A stretch of DNA of 64,000 nt, taken from assembly GCF_000210295.1 (NCBI RefSeq), contig NC_026736.1:1266022-1330021 (forward strand). Reading direction: 5' to 3'. Under the pieces are notes generated by a model. It was given only the letters and a program-made list of their open reading frames with translations, was not told the origin of the DNA and did not search any database. This document shows, piece by piece, positions 28,565 through 38,877 of this stretch (position 1 is its first letter; each line of letters starts with the position of its first letter). Source of the DNA: Trypanosoma brucei gambiense DAL972 (lineage: Eukaryota > Euglenozoa > Kinetoplastea > Trypanosomatida > Trypanosomatidae). The position numbers and the translations under genes were made by a program.

Positions 28565-29428
28565 TAATATGACCTTACGGTGAGCTCCGCGAGGGGAGAG
28601 AGAATGTATCAAATTTGGTTGTCTAAAAGCACCACACTGCTAGCAACTGAACTGGGGGAAAAAGTGGTGCGGACTAAGGGCATATAACGTTAGATTAATG
28701 TTCTGGCGGCTACGCGAAATCTGTTTTGCTAGAGGGCTTCGTGGATACAGGATTGTATTAGGTGTAGTCGATACCACTCTATAATATTATTATATCCTTT
28801 TTTTCTTCTCGTACCCCATGTCTTTCCACTTCGTTGCCAGCGCTTCTCATTGGTTACGTTACTCCCAGGTCCAAAAGTTCACTTGTTTTTCCTTTTCAGT
28901 GACGCTCCGTGGAGGAGGGTGAAAGGGGAATATGGCCTTATTATGTGGGACGTGTGGGGAGACGTGGGGTGTGGTAGACAAAAGAAATACGTGCCAGAGA
29001 GGTGGATTTGGCTCCTCCGGATTTCTGTTTTTCCCTCTTTTGTTTCTCTAACAGCTTGTTGGTGGACTCGCAGGTGGACGGGCCTATCCGAGACCGTAGC
29101 ATCAGATTTTTTTTTGTATATAGTGCTCCCTTATTATCAGCCCAATTCCGGTTCAGATCCTGTTGCCCGGTTGTGGTGCTGTTGGGATCGTTTTCGTTTG
29201 AATGACGTCAAATCCCTTTGACGGTCGAACCGATAAATTATTTTTCCATTTTTTTTTTTTTGCGTTTCTTTATAGCTGACCCCCTCTTAGGGAATTAGAG
29301 CCGCTTTTTTGAGGCCAGCCATATCTCTTTCACTTAGCGGCTGCAGGGACGGGGTATTTATTGCTATCTCACTTATAATCTTCCCGCACTGGTACAAACC
29401 GCGTATTTGGGTCTACATATCCAAACAG

Positions 29429-29461
<33 letters not shown>

Positions 29462-29620
29462 CATACATATACGTTTACATTTAACGATTGTTTGGTCGTT
29501 TGCACGCGGAACTCTTCTTCGTTCGGTGGCTGTTCTTCGGCGAAGTGAGGGTGAAAGGGAGCAAAAGGTCGTAACGTTTTAAATAGAAGGTTTAAAGTTA
29601 GCTGTGTGCTGAGGTTATAC
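28565..29620. other. Intergenic region, 1.05 kb
   Basis: No gene supported. It has T-runs near 29241-29262 and a (CA)n(TA)n run at 29427-29465. An acceptor at AG 29274-29275 (TTTCTTTATAG) is the best candidate. The leader contains AATAGAAG at 29582-29589, 31 bases before the ATG. Confidence 0.55.
29427..29465. repeat. (CA)n(TA)n microsatellite
   Basis: About eight CA units followed by about eight TA units, then ACATACATATAC. Confidence 0.85.
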
Positions 29621-31552
29621 ATGTCCTCTCTCCCTTACCGCGCAGAAGGTGGCAGGGAGGGTTCAACCAACTCGGCGCTTCAGCGGGCTACCGACGCGTG
29701 TGGCGACGGAGATGTGGAAGGTAGAGGGTCTATGACTTCAGTTCTCAGGGCCCCAACCGTCCGTTTGGAGATGTCATACGGAGAATTCATCCGAGCCTGT
29801 ACGAGGGGATATTGCTTCGACTGTTCGTGGAATATTGCTCCTCCCACTGTTCCCAATGCACCGATTTTGTACAATCTACTGCCGATGGTCGAGTTCTTGA
29901 AAAGCACAGAACCCCTGGGCGTAATGGGGGCCGAGTTGGATGCCATGGCCATTGGTGTTTTGAATAGTATTCCATTGTCTTACCATCTGCTGCGCCCGCA
30001 GGTTGTGGAGGAGGCCCGTCAGTTGTCAATGGAGAGCGAGCGACGTGTAGAGAAGGCGAAACAAAGGGCCATCGCTGAGGGTTTGTCCGACCAAACGACA
30101 TGGAGCCCTGGAAGTGTGAACGAAAACCTTGATCCAAAGGATGCAGAATTGTTGGACACGGACATTGACGTCAGTATGATGCTAGAGCGTGATAAGCCCT
30201 CACTTACACATCTGCAACGCCCTCTGTATACAGATATGGGCCTGGTGTCACCAGAGCAGCGGCACTTGGAGCGCATCTCCCGCATTGTGCCTGATGAATT
30301 ACGGAGCATAGTTTCGTTACCTCTGTCTCTGATGTCACAGACGCAGCCGGGCGGGCCTCCCCCACATGGGGGATATTTGTTGTCGTCTGCCTCACTCGCG
30401 TGTGCGGCTCGGGGCTCGGGGGAAACGTCGGAGAATACGGCTGTGCAATGGAAAGATGGTGTTATCGCGTCATTCAAGGCCGCTCGTTCGCTAGACGTTT
30501 CTCATGAGAAGATGCTTAAGGCCATCGCGCGGACAAAGCTCGGACTTGGTGGTGAGAACTGCCGAACACTCGCATTTGTCCAGCGACTGTGGAAGCTGCT
30601 TTTCGAGGGTACAAATGAAAGACAGCAATGTGGGATGTGGAGTTGTTTGTGTCACTTCTCCGCTAACTACGGTTCTCATGACGAATCTGAGGAGGTGCTG
30701 GAGCATGCGGTAGAGGCTCTTGAGTTACCAGACCGTGGATTATGGTGTAGTGTGACTCGGGAGTATGTCAAGTTACTGAGGGAGTACACGGCGTCTTTGC
30801 CTGGTGGCGTGGAAGAACGAAGGGCTGCTTTGCAAATTAGTGAGAGCGAGCTGAACCCCCCAAAAGGGGGAGCTTTTGGAGCGGACATATCGGTTGATAA
30901 CCGGCTGCGGAGGGAACGGGGTGAACTTGGGCCGAACCGGCAACCGGTGCCCATCTACCCTGTAGAAGTGGTGCCATTATACCCTGCAGGGTTCCAAGAG
31001 TACGCTGAAGTGTACGGCACCTCAGGCAATGAAGCTGCCAATGAAGTGAAGCTGGGTGAAGTTGAAACAGCGCTTCATCACGTTGTACTTCCAGGCGCTG
31101 TCGTCGGCCCGGAGTCCAGAAGCGGAGGGCCACATGTATTGGTGGCCAACAGCAACCTTCTGGTGGCTGATAAGCAAAGCGATTTGCAGGCTGCTGATGG
31201 GGTTACTCTTACCTACCACGCATCACGGGAGAACACGTTTGAACGACTGGTGCTGGATGCTAACAACACAAGTAGCTACTTATTCCAATTGTGTTCGGTA
31301 CCTGAGACTGGTGGCGACGTGCCCACGGGCCTTGCCAGTGCAGCTGGGCATTATGCTGTTTACCGTCGTCTTGCACTTCGGGATTTGTACGTAAAAGCGC
31401 CCGATGCTAAAGATCCCCCATTGGAACGTTATGTAGTGGTCTTTGGAGAAAAAGAAAATCCACGCACAGAATCACGGAAACGGGGCCGTGAAGATTTAGG
31501 AGCAGGTGAAGACTCGGCGTTTTACGGGACGGAGGGGGGGGGAATATGTTGA
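29621..31552 (+). CDS. Possible divergent Paf1 subunit of the PAF1 transcription elongation complex
   Basis: 643 residues from ATG 29621; the in-frame GTG at 29606 is rejected. Residues 70-130 hold a Pro-rich start (APPTVPNAPILYNLLP) then TEPLGVMGAELD, similar in order to the Paf1 N-terminus, with its PxxPxxPK motif and acidic LG-ID region. Residues 447-458 read PVEVVPLYPAGF, close to the conserved PVEVxPLxPDF of Paf1. This is followed by a VLVANSNLLVADKQSDL segment (near 505), YHASRENTFE and YAVYRRLALRDLYVK (near 578-592), again in Paf1 order. A basic KRGRED end follows. Residues 285-400 form an insertion with many Cys and Trp. Paf1 would bridge Leo1 and Ctr9 on RNA polymerase II. The similarity is by eye and weak between motifs; if it fails, the protein is unknown. 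Confidence 0.8.
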   Translation: MSSLPYRAEGGREGSTNSALQRATDACGDGDVEGRGSMTSVLRAPTVRLEMSYGEFIRACTRGYCFDCSWNIAPPTVPNAPILYNLLPMVEFLKSTEPLGVMGAELDAMAIGVLNSIPLSYHLLRPQVVEEARQLSMESERRVEKAKQRAIAEGLSDQTTWSPGSVNENLDPKDAELLDTDIDVSMMLERDKPSLTHLQRPLYTDMGLVSPEQRHLERISRIVPDELRSIVSLPLSLMSQTQPGGPPPHGGYLLSSASLACAARGSGETSENTAVQWKDGVIASFKAARSLDVSHEKMLKAIARTKLGLGGENCRTLAFVQRLWKLLFEGTNERQQCGMWSCLCHFSANYGSHDESEEVLEHAVEALELPDRGLWCSVTREYVKLLREYTASLPGGVEERRAALQISESELNPPKGGAFGADISVDNRLRRERGELGPNRQPVPIYPVEVVPLYPAGFQEYAEVYGTSGNEAANEVKLGEVETALHHVVLPGAVVGPESRSGGPHVLVANSNLLVADKQSDLQAADGVTLTYHASRENTFERLVLDANNTSSYLFQLCSVPETGGDVPTGLASAAGHYAVYRRLALRDLYVKAPDAKDPPLERYVVVFGEKENPRTESRKRGREDLGAGEDSAFYGTEGGGIC

Positions 31553-32768
31553 GTGACAATCGAGGTGGGGTGGGGGCGTCTAATGACTAAGACTCAAATG
31601 GAGAAAGTGGCGGGAAATTGGGAGTGGGAGAGAGAGATGAGGAATCTTTTGAGGTGTTTACCAGCGCTCCAAAGCCAGGATATATGCTTGGTATTTTTTG
31701 CGCTTTTATTTTTGCAACGATGTTGTGTCTGAGGGGTTGCGATATGGAGCACTTGGAAGCGAGTGACCAAATAGCGAAGAGTGGCCAACAGAAGGGAATG
31801 TGGGCTGAGTTTGATTAGGTATTTGGGTGAAGGATGGGTTTAATCGTAAAACAAGGATGAGTAAATTCAAAGTGTTAAACAACAGTGTATTGGCTGCGGG
31901 GACTATCCGGATGTTGTATCGAGGATTTGATTTGGTGCATAAATAACTGTAGGTGGAAATGTGTTTTTGTTCCGGATCGCGCATCTCCACACTTTTTTCC
32001 TCCATATTTCGCCGTAATTTTCTTTCTCTTTTTTTTTTTTGGCGGTCTTTCATCGGCCTCTTCCTTCTTCTTTCTGTTTTAGTTTATTATAAAAAATTTT
32101 TCCGTACCTAATTGCCTCCCCCGTTGGGGGTCAAGTGTGGAAGTAAGACATATACTTCCGTCTTACTACGCCCTTGCCTTAAGCACTGCATTTCTGATTT
32201 TTACGTGTTCCCTCAGTCGTTAAATCTTTGTTTTTTTTTTCGCCTTCTCTCTTCTTTTTATCACAAACATTAAGTTTCATCCTTATAGAGGCCGGTCGCA
32301 TTTGTGTAGCCATCGCTCTTCTTTATTTTTTTTTCTTTGGTTGCTGCTGAGGGAAGAAATTGTTCCGTCCGTTACCTTCACAATTAGTAAGTGAAGACAG
32401 TAACGTACATTAGTGTGATAAAAAAGCAACGGGAAGGAGGGGGAAAAAAAAAAGAAGAAGAGTTGATACAACTACTGCAGGTACTACAAGAGTTGGAACG
32501 AAGGGAGTGAGTGGCATTTACTAAAACATCAGCCCCAAACGAAGGCGAACTTGATAGAAAAAGAACAAAAAAAATAACGGAAACGGAGGTAAGGGAAAAA
32601 CCGTTGTGAAAAAAAAAAAACGTCTTTTTGGTTTGGAATAAGGCCACATTGACTGATTGAAAGTAGTTGGGCCGAATAACAGGCGTAAGGTGGAAGAGAA
32701 CATAGAAAAAGAAAAGCGTAGACGACGGAAGGTGACAGGACTGAAGGGTGAGAAACAACGATCGAATC
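31553..32768. other. Intergenic region, 1.2 kb, with adjacent hairpins
   Basis: No gene supported. T-runs lie at 32031-32040 and 32230-32240. Stem-loops occur at 32118-32130 and 32139-32167. From 32400 to 32760 the top strand is purine-rich, and CATAGAAA occurs at 32701-32708 in the probable 5' UTR of the PSP1 gene. The acceptor cannot be fixed; likely candidates follow the T-rich tract near 32310-32340. Confidence 0.5.
32118..32167 (+). other. Cluster of three short stem-loops, two mutually exclusive
   Basis: CCCCC-GTT-GGGGG at 32118-32130. GGAAGTA (32139-32145) pairs with TACTTCC (32153-32159), and AGTAAGAC (32142-32149) pairs with GTCTTACT (32160-32167). The last two share AGTA and cannot form together. 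Confidence 0.6.
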
Positions 32769-34364
32769 ATGCCTGTAGTGTCGACTGTCGCCGGCGCATC
32801 ACTGGAGACGGAGTGGAAGAAATGTATGAAATGTGACGAAACCAGTTATAACATTTCTTATTCCCACGACAGCAAGCAGAAGTGGGTTCATACGGATATA
32901 GTGGCAAATATCCCATCATCAATGTGTGGCGGCGTTAACACGAACAATCATGGACCAACGAAACCTTCTTCTCGGACTTCAGTAGAGGAGAAACACGTGT
33001 CGAAGGAGGAACCCTCTTCTGCTGTACGACGTGCACCGTTTCGGTCACTAAACGGGAGGGCTTACGCTGTTCCCTTAAGCATGCTGAAGGAATTCGACGC
33101 CATCTATCAGCACGTGCAGAAGGCTCAGCATCCACCCAGGCGAGACGACCCCCTCTTTTCACCTTTAAGCTCTCCCGGTGTGCTTTGGCGCCACGACCCC
33201 TACAGCGCAAAGGTACTCAATGCAACTTTTTCGTCTTCCGGGAGTCACCTTTCTTCCACTGAAGAGGATGAGGAATGTGGAACATCAAAAAGGGTTGTAG
33301 AAGGCATCGTTACACGGTCGATTGGTGTCGTAAACGCGGCGCAGATACAGCGGCTACCGATACGCCCACCACCAATTCCCAGTTGGATACCGCAGAACCT
33401 TCGGACATCGAACTCTGCAGTTTTGACAATGCCAGTTGAGATAACCCCCCGTGCTATTCAACCCTCAACACGTCCAGTGCCACCTCCCAGCGGTTGTTGT
33501 TTTGTTGTTCACTCCATAACTCCCACACGGCAGCCTCCTGCGCGTTCTGAATGCCAAAGCGCATTAGGAGTGGCAGAAATGGAGGACTCGCTGAATGCTT
33601 GCGGCGATTTTGTTTCGCAATTATGCCGAAAGCGTCCGTTAAGGCGCCTGAGCGAGGACTGTAAGAGGGACGAGTTCCCCACGTTGCTGCCGTCTTTTCG
33701 CGCTCTGCGTCCGCTCTTTCAAGACCTCACGGTTCACATGAGTCGGCGCCCTCCTCCACTGGGCAAACGGTCAAGGAATGTTTCGGATGAGAACCAATCG
33801 CGACCTGAAGGGGTACGTTATGTATATCTTGTTGATCACCGTTGCAGGCGCAGTGTTTGCGCGGCTGGTGTCCTCTATAAATTAAGCGAGATGGTTGTCC
33901 TTGAGGGTGACATGGGAATTGACATGGGAACTGTGCACGCCGTCCTCCCTGTAGAGGAATTTGACCAGTTGCATGGTGACGAATTGATAAGTCGGGGCTT
34001 TCCTGCGGCTGAGTGGCATGTGGTGGCATCTGCTCTCATTTTGCGTTCAGCCACTACAGCGGAGATACATCATTACGACGGGGCGCTTTACAGCTTCTCA
34101 AAGGATCTCCTATCATTCTTGCGTAATCGCCTTGTCCCCGCGAGATTTTCGGATTGCCGCGTGGAGAACATGGAATTCCTTGGTTGTGAATTCCAGGCGG
34201 ACTGCAAAAAAGTGTATGTTTACTACAGGGCGAGGCGACGCGTATTGTTCCGCGAGTTAGCACAATACCTTCATTCTTTTTACCGGTGCCGTATTTGGCT
34301 TCATGAGGTGGGCCGCGACAGTCCCAACAGCTCAGGTGCCACAACTCCTGATTTAAGTAATTGA
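32769..34364 (+). CDS. PSP1 C-terminal domain protein, probable RNA-binding regulator
   Basis: 531 residues from ATG 32769. The first 340 residues are mostly disordered, with a short Cys pair (KKCMKCDETS, near 17-22) and Pro-rich runs. Residues about 350-515 match the PSP1 C-terminal domain: VVLEGDMGIDMGTVHAVLP near 375, then the diagnostic end NMEFLGCEFQADCKKVYVYY and RRVLFRELAQYLHSFYRCRI, in which the FRELxxxLxxxxxxRI pattern is conserved. PSP1-domain proteins of Crithidia are part of complexes that bind a CAUAGAAG-type element in cell-cycle mRNAs, so a role in mRNA stability is plausible here. An Arg/Ser-rich stretch before the domain may be a regulatory site. The protein precedes the 3 kb gene-free stretch, so its mRNA could have a very long 3' UTR. 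Confidence 0.88.
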   Translation: MPVVSTVAGASLETEWKKCMKCDETSYNISYSHDSKQKWVHTDIVANIPSSMCGGVNTNNHGPTKPSSRTSVEEKHVSKEEPSSAVRRAPFRSLNGRAYAVPLSMLKEFDAIYQHVQKAQHPPRRDDPLFSPLSSPGVLWRHDPYSAKVLNATFSSSGSHLSSTEEDEECGTSKRVVEGIVTRSIGVVNAAQIQRLPIRPPPIPSWIPQNLRTSNSAVLTMPVEITPRAIQPSTRPVPPPSGCCFVVHSITPTRQPPARSECQSALGVAEMEDSLNACGDFVSQLCRKRPLRRLSEDCKRDEFPTLLPSFRALRPLFQDLTVHMSRRPPPLGKRSRNVSDENQSRPEGVRYVYLVDHRCRRSVCAAGVLYKLSEMVVLEGDMGIDMGTVHAVLPVEEFDQLHGDELISRGFPAAEWHVVASALILRSATTAEIHHYDGALYSFSKDLLSFLRNRLVPARFSDCRVENMEFLGCEFQADCKKVYVYYRARRRVLFRELAQYLHSFYRCRIWLHEVGRDSPNSSGATTPDLSN

Positions 34365-34966
34365 GCATCTCTGACGCTCATTTCTCCCTTTTGAATTGTG
34401 GAGCGAGGGAGATGGTTGCGGCGATGTGCAAACGGTGAATGCACAAGAGAGAAAAAAGCGAAATAATAATAATAATTCTAAAGTGTCTGTAGACATGACT
34501 AAAGGAGAGAAAACCTCTCCCTCTACACTTCACCTTATTGTATTCCATTTTATTTCTTTACTTAACAAAAAAAGAAAATAACTGTAAGTGACTTAACTAT
34601 ATTCCCTTCCCTTTAAACCTGTTTTCATCCCCTTTGATTCCCTTTCCTTATTTTTCTCGTTATTTTTTTAAAAAAGCTGTGTGTGCTGCTGGGTGTGTTT
34701 TTATACATTAATTTATTTTCATGTTGCAATATTTCCTCCCTCTCATCTCTTTTCTGCATTCCACGGATTCACGTGCGTTGGAGTAATGAAAGAAGAAAAT
34801 CTCAATTTCTGATGGTGGAGTCAAATCCTCCACTTTTTTATGTTTTATGGTATGTTTTATTGTTTTTTTAATTGTTTTATTATTTATTATTTTTTTCCCC
34901 CCATTTCAAAATTCGTTCGACCCACATTTGTGTTGATGCTTCGTTTCATTGAACCCTTTTCTCCCT

Positions 34967-34968
<2 letters not shown>

Positions 34969-34998
<30 letters not shown>

Positions 34999-35000
34999 AC
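34969..35000. repeat. (CTCACT)n hexamer repeat
   Basis: About five hexamers followed by CACACGCACACGCACATG. Confidence 0.85.
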
Positions 35001-36295
35001 GCACACGCACATGCACGATTATACGAAAATATGTGAAAGTTATATATTTATTTATGAATGTGCTTATTTGTTGGTTAATGCAACTTCTCAACCCCCCTTT
35101 TCCCCGTTATTATTTCACATGTACCGTTTTTTAAGCGATGCAACGCACTTACACTCTCTGCATGATGAAACGGAGTTTCGCGACACCCCATTTTAAAATT
35201 TTTATTGTTTATCTTTTTTCTTTTTTTGCTCCTATAAATGTAGTTTTTACACAATATCACATAATATAATTTAATATGACTTCACATTATTTAATACAAT
35301 CGCATTATTTTTCTTTTTTTTTTTGTGTGTGTATGTGTGGTTAAACGACCCTCTATGAGGCAGTTGCTTGTTGTCAATATCGTTATTTGTATTTTAAAAC
35401 GAAAACAATAAGGGAACTGCAAAGGAACAGACAAAAAGGAAAAAAATAAAATAAACAACAAGAGGACACTCACAGACTAAACCGAATAAAATCCAGCATT
35501 CAATAATAAAACAATGACAACATCAACAGAAAACAGAACACAGAAGGAAACACGAACAGAAAATAGGAGGAAAACAGAACCCGTTGACAAAAAATAAAAA
35601 CAGAAGAAAAAAAAACACAGAGAGAAAAAGAATTAGTCAATATACCTCAGTATAAAATGAAATATTAACGGAAAGAATATGTTATGATTTTGCCCGTTTG
35701 TTCTTTCTTCGATGCCGTTGCAATAATGGTAAAAATGATAATAATAATAATAATAAAACGTTTTCCCCTCCGATATTTTTATTTTATATCCTCCCTCTTT
35801 TTTTTTTTTTGCTTTGCATTTTTGGTTTGCACATAACTTTATGCAGTTCACGTTCACACGATGGCGCTGCTGCTCACAGGCACTCAACGCATCCGCTTCA
35901 AGAAGTGAGAAGATAAAAAAAGAAAATAAAAAAGAAGCTATCAAATCTGCTCCACCCATACAATCCACGACTATTCTTACATACTTACATTTTTTTCTTT
36001 TGTTGTTGTTTTTGTTCACATAAATATCAAATAACAAATAATAAACACATTCGTTTTACTATTTATCCAATCACTTCCGATTTTCACAAATGACTTTGTT
36101 TCGCTTCGATACCCTTCAAAACACCGCTGCGTGGGACGGATTCAAAAGAATAACTTGCAGACGACTAGCGGCAATGGGAGGAGGAGGAAAAAAAAAAAAG
36201 ACAAAAAGAACTGACGCACACGAGTTAGAAGTTGATAACTGTTGTGAGAAGGAAGAAGAAGCAAAGGGGCGGAAAAAAAAAAGGAGACAAACAGA

Positions 36296-36350
36296 GCAAC
36301 AACAACAACAACAACAGCTAATTTTCTCATTATTATTATTATTATTGCTA
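36296..36350. repeat. (CAA)n and (ATT)n trinucleotide repeats
   Basis: About six CAA units, a short spacer, then about six ATT units. Confidence 0.8.
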
Positions 36351-36777
36351 TTATCACTATTGTTATTTTTGTTTTGCCGGTCACTAGAAGAATATACACC
36401 CGTATTGAAATAAATAAAATAAGTAAATTTTAATTTGTTTTGTAACTATTATTTCCCATATTTTAAGCGACCAAATATTCACATCAAGGCAGAACACTTT
36501 GGATGATATGATCCCCAAAAGAAGGAAGATAATGCAATTGTATATGTATATGCATATGTATGAGTGTGTGGGTTTTATAAAAGAAGGCACGTGACACAAT
36601 TAATGGCAGAAAAGAGGGAGAAAATGCATAAAACGAAAGTCGCTCTAATGAACAATAATGAAATATAGGACACAAAATATTAAAGATGGAGGATTAAATC
36701 GAAGGGCAGAGGGGCGGGGAGGGAGGGCGGAGGAAAGAAGAAAAAAAAGATAATAGCCTGAGAAAAGGAAAATACGA

Positions 36778-36804
36778 ATATATATATATATATATATATA
36801 TATA
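36778..36804. repeat. (TA)n microsatellite
   Basis: About 13 TA units. Confidence 0.85.
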
Positions 36805-37402
36805 ACTATTTATATTTTATATGTTTTTTTTCTTTTTATAACGTTATCGCGTGATGACATGAATTATTGGGAGGGTGTGGGTTTTTATCGTTTCCTTATT
36901 TTCTTTTAATTTCAGAAAAAAGAAGTCGTTTTTGTTTTTTTATTTTTTTTATTTTACTTTTTAAATTATCAGGTATGTTCTCATTACCTCCCCTGCGATG
37001 TGACTACACGCCTTTATGTTTCACTGAATCCAAATTCTTTCGTGTCTTTACTTCCATTTTTTTTTTCTCTTATCCCCCCATATATTTACTTTAATTTTTA
37101 TTATTTATCGGAACATGACTTAAGCGATTACCTGATTAGGATATCAGTCAACTAAGCACACACACACATAATCAAGTGAATTAGAAAGAAGAACAAAAAA
37201 AAATCAAAGAAAGCAAAGACAAGGATACGATAAAGGCAGATCAAGGTGAAGAAAAAAAAAAAACAACAATAACAACAATAATAATAATAACAGCAAAAAA
37301 AATAAAAATAAAAAGGAAAGAGTATAAATTATTCACTCAAATTGCCCACTGTTTTTTTTTAAAAAATTTTGCTTACTTGTTACTACTTGAACGCAATCAC
37401 AT

Positions 37403-37999
37403 ATGCCCTCCGCTGAAACCCTACTGAAGGATTTGTTCGGTTCTCATACCGTTGAGTTGCTTCGGCAGGATGGCAAAATGGTACCCGCAACAACTGCTCT
37501 TGAAGGTAAGAAATATTTGCTTGTATATTTCTCCGCCTCATGGTGCCCTCCGTGTCGTGTTTTCACACCACAACTCGCCACATTTCATGAGCTTTTCAGC
37601 GCAAAACACAATTTTGATGTGATATTTGTTTCACGAGACAAGGATGAGTCCTCCATGTCTGCTTATTTCTACAATCCAAAGTACAGCACTTTATCCGTAA
37701 GTGGTGGCGAATGTTCTCATGGGGACTGGCTCGCATTGCCCTTCACACAAGCGCAGACTGTAGGAAAGGAAATAATGAGCCGATATGGTTTAAACACGAT
37801 TCCTAATATTCTTTTGTTTGACCTCAGCACGGAGGAGTTGGTGACAAGTGAGGCACGTCAATTGATTGGATCCAACTGCCGGTCAGCTGAAGGTTTCCCG
37901 TGGCGTGGCGCCTCGGCTCCGGTAATTTCGTTTCAAGGATTGGCAACTGTATTTGTTGTGTTTTTGATGTTGTATCAATTTTGGCAGTCGTGGAGTTGA
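37403..37999 (+). CDS. Tryparedoxin-like thiol oxidoreductase with C-terminal membrane anchor
   Basis: 198 residues, longer than cytosolic tryparedoxin by a C-terminal extension. The thioredoxin-fold core has the tryparedoxin active site WCPPC at residues 47-51 (inside LLVYFSASWCPPCRVFTPQL), IFVSRDKDE near 75, and the cis-Pro region NTIPNILLF near 133. Tryparedoxins pass electrons from trypanothione to peroxiredoxins and ribonucleotide reductase. Residues about 176-193 (GLATVFVVFLMLYQFW) are hydrophobic and end three residues before the stop, as in a tail-anchored protein; an anchored tryparedoxin of the mitochondrial outer membrane is known in Leishmania. The active site would face the cytosol. 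The loop SGGECSHGDWLALPF is slightly longer than usual. ATG 37403 is the first in the A-rich leader. Confidence 0.92.
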   Translation: MPSAETLLKDLFGSHTVELLRQDGKMVPATTALEGKKYLLVYFSASWCPPCRVFTPQLATFHELFSAKHNFDVIFVSRDKDESSMSAYFYNPKYSTLSVSGGECSHGDWLALPFTQAQTVGKEIMSRYGLNTIPNILLFDLSTEELVTSEARQLIGSNCRSAEGFPWRGASAPVISFQGLATVFVVFLMLYQFWQSWS

Positions 38000-38206
38000 G
38001 TGAACTGCCTAATTGGGGTAATAAACTGATTTTATTTCCTCTTGCCCATATTTGTGTGGTATCCCTTTAGTAGTTATGCGCGTGGGAAATCAGCATGAAT
38101 GGTTGAAAGGGAATTGTGTGGGGATTTTTTTTTTTTGGGGGAGGGGGAGATGACCAGTGATTACGCTGGAAGTATTTTTTTAAAAAATTTTCTTTTCTGC
38201 TATTTC

Positions 38207-38227
38207 GTGTGTGTGTGTGTGTGTGTG
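38207..38227. repeat. (GT)n microsatellite
   Basis: About ten GT units in the tryparedoxin 3' flank. Confidence 0.85.
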
Positions 38228-38877
38228 GGCGGGCACATTGTTATTTGTGTTTGATATAAGTCAAAGGAATAATGAATGAATGAATGGGATGCGTGAGAGC
38301 TAATTGTGTATTGTGGTGTGTTCTACTCTGTTTTATTTTTGTCTTCGTATCTTCATCCATCGTATTTGCCATTGGGTCTGTTCTCCTTCCCATCATTACT
38401 CGTACTGTCTTTGAAGACTTGCGCCCCTTATCTTGAACTTTAAATCTTTTTTCTTTGTTGCTGTCATCACCTTGCGTGCGATGCTCGTGCAGGAAGCGCC
38501 GTGAAAAGCAACAACAACAACAACACCAGTAAACTTCAGCGAGAGGGAGGCAGGGATATGTGCATAAGCGGTGTGTGAGCGTGAAAAAGTGTAAGGCGGG
38601 TTGCAGTCACAACATTGTTGTTTAAATCTCCTTTCAGTATATGTCTTACTTCTTCTTTTCCAACTCTTCTGAAGCTCCTTTTGTTTGTTGCTTTTGCATT
38701 TGAATTTCATTCGTAACCCCTTCTTTTGCGTCATTATTGCTCATCCTTTCTTTCCTTCTTTTTACCATAACTTGGGTAAAAGAGGTTGCAGAGTTGTTCT
38801 CCCTTCCTTGCTCCTCTTTCGAACACCTCTCGAGAATAAGGGAAAGGGGAAAAAAGAGAAAAGAGTGTGTGCCTACC

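Larger units (their letters stand above)
34365..37402. other. AT-rich, gene-free stretch of 3.0 kb
   Basis: The longest gap in the window. It contains (AAT)n and (CAA)n runs, a (CTCACT)n run (34969-35000), a (TA)n run (36778-36804), and a long T-poor, A/C/G-only-looking block (about 35395-35640) with repeated ACAGAA and AACAGAA words. A frame of 107 codons at 36090-36413 is built from microsatellite codons and is not called. An A-rich block (37180-37330) forms the likely 5' UTR of the next gene. Its nearest T/C tract is about 37050-37095, with an AG near 37123-37124. Confidence 0.6.

Noticed and set aside
29150..29162. tRNA B-box-like GGTTCAGATCC
   Set aside because: One mismatch to the box, no matching A box or acceptor stem around it. 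No tRNA gene could be supported anywhere in the window.
36090..36413. 107-codon frame beginning with ATG in the 3 kb gap
   Set aside because: Most residues come from (AAG)n, (CAA)n and (ATT)n microsatellites; no clear acceptor near its start.
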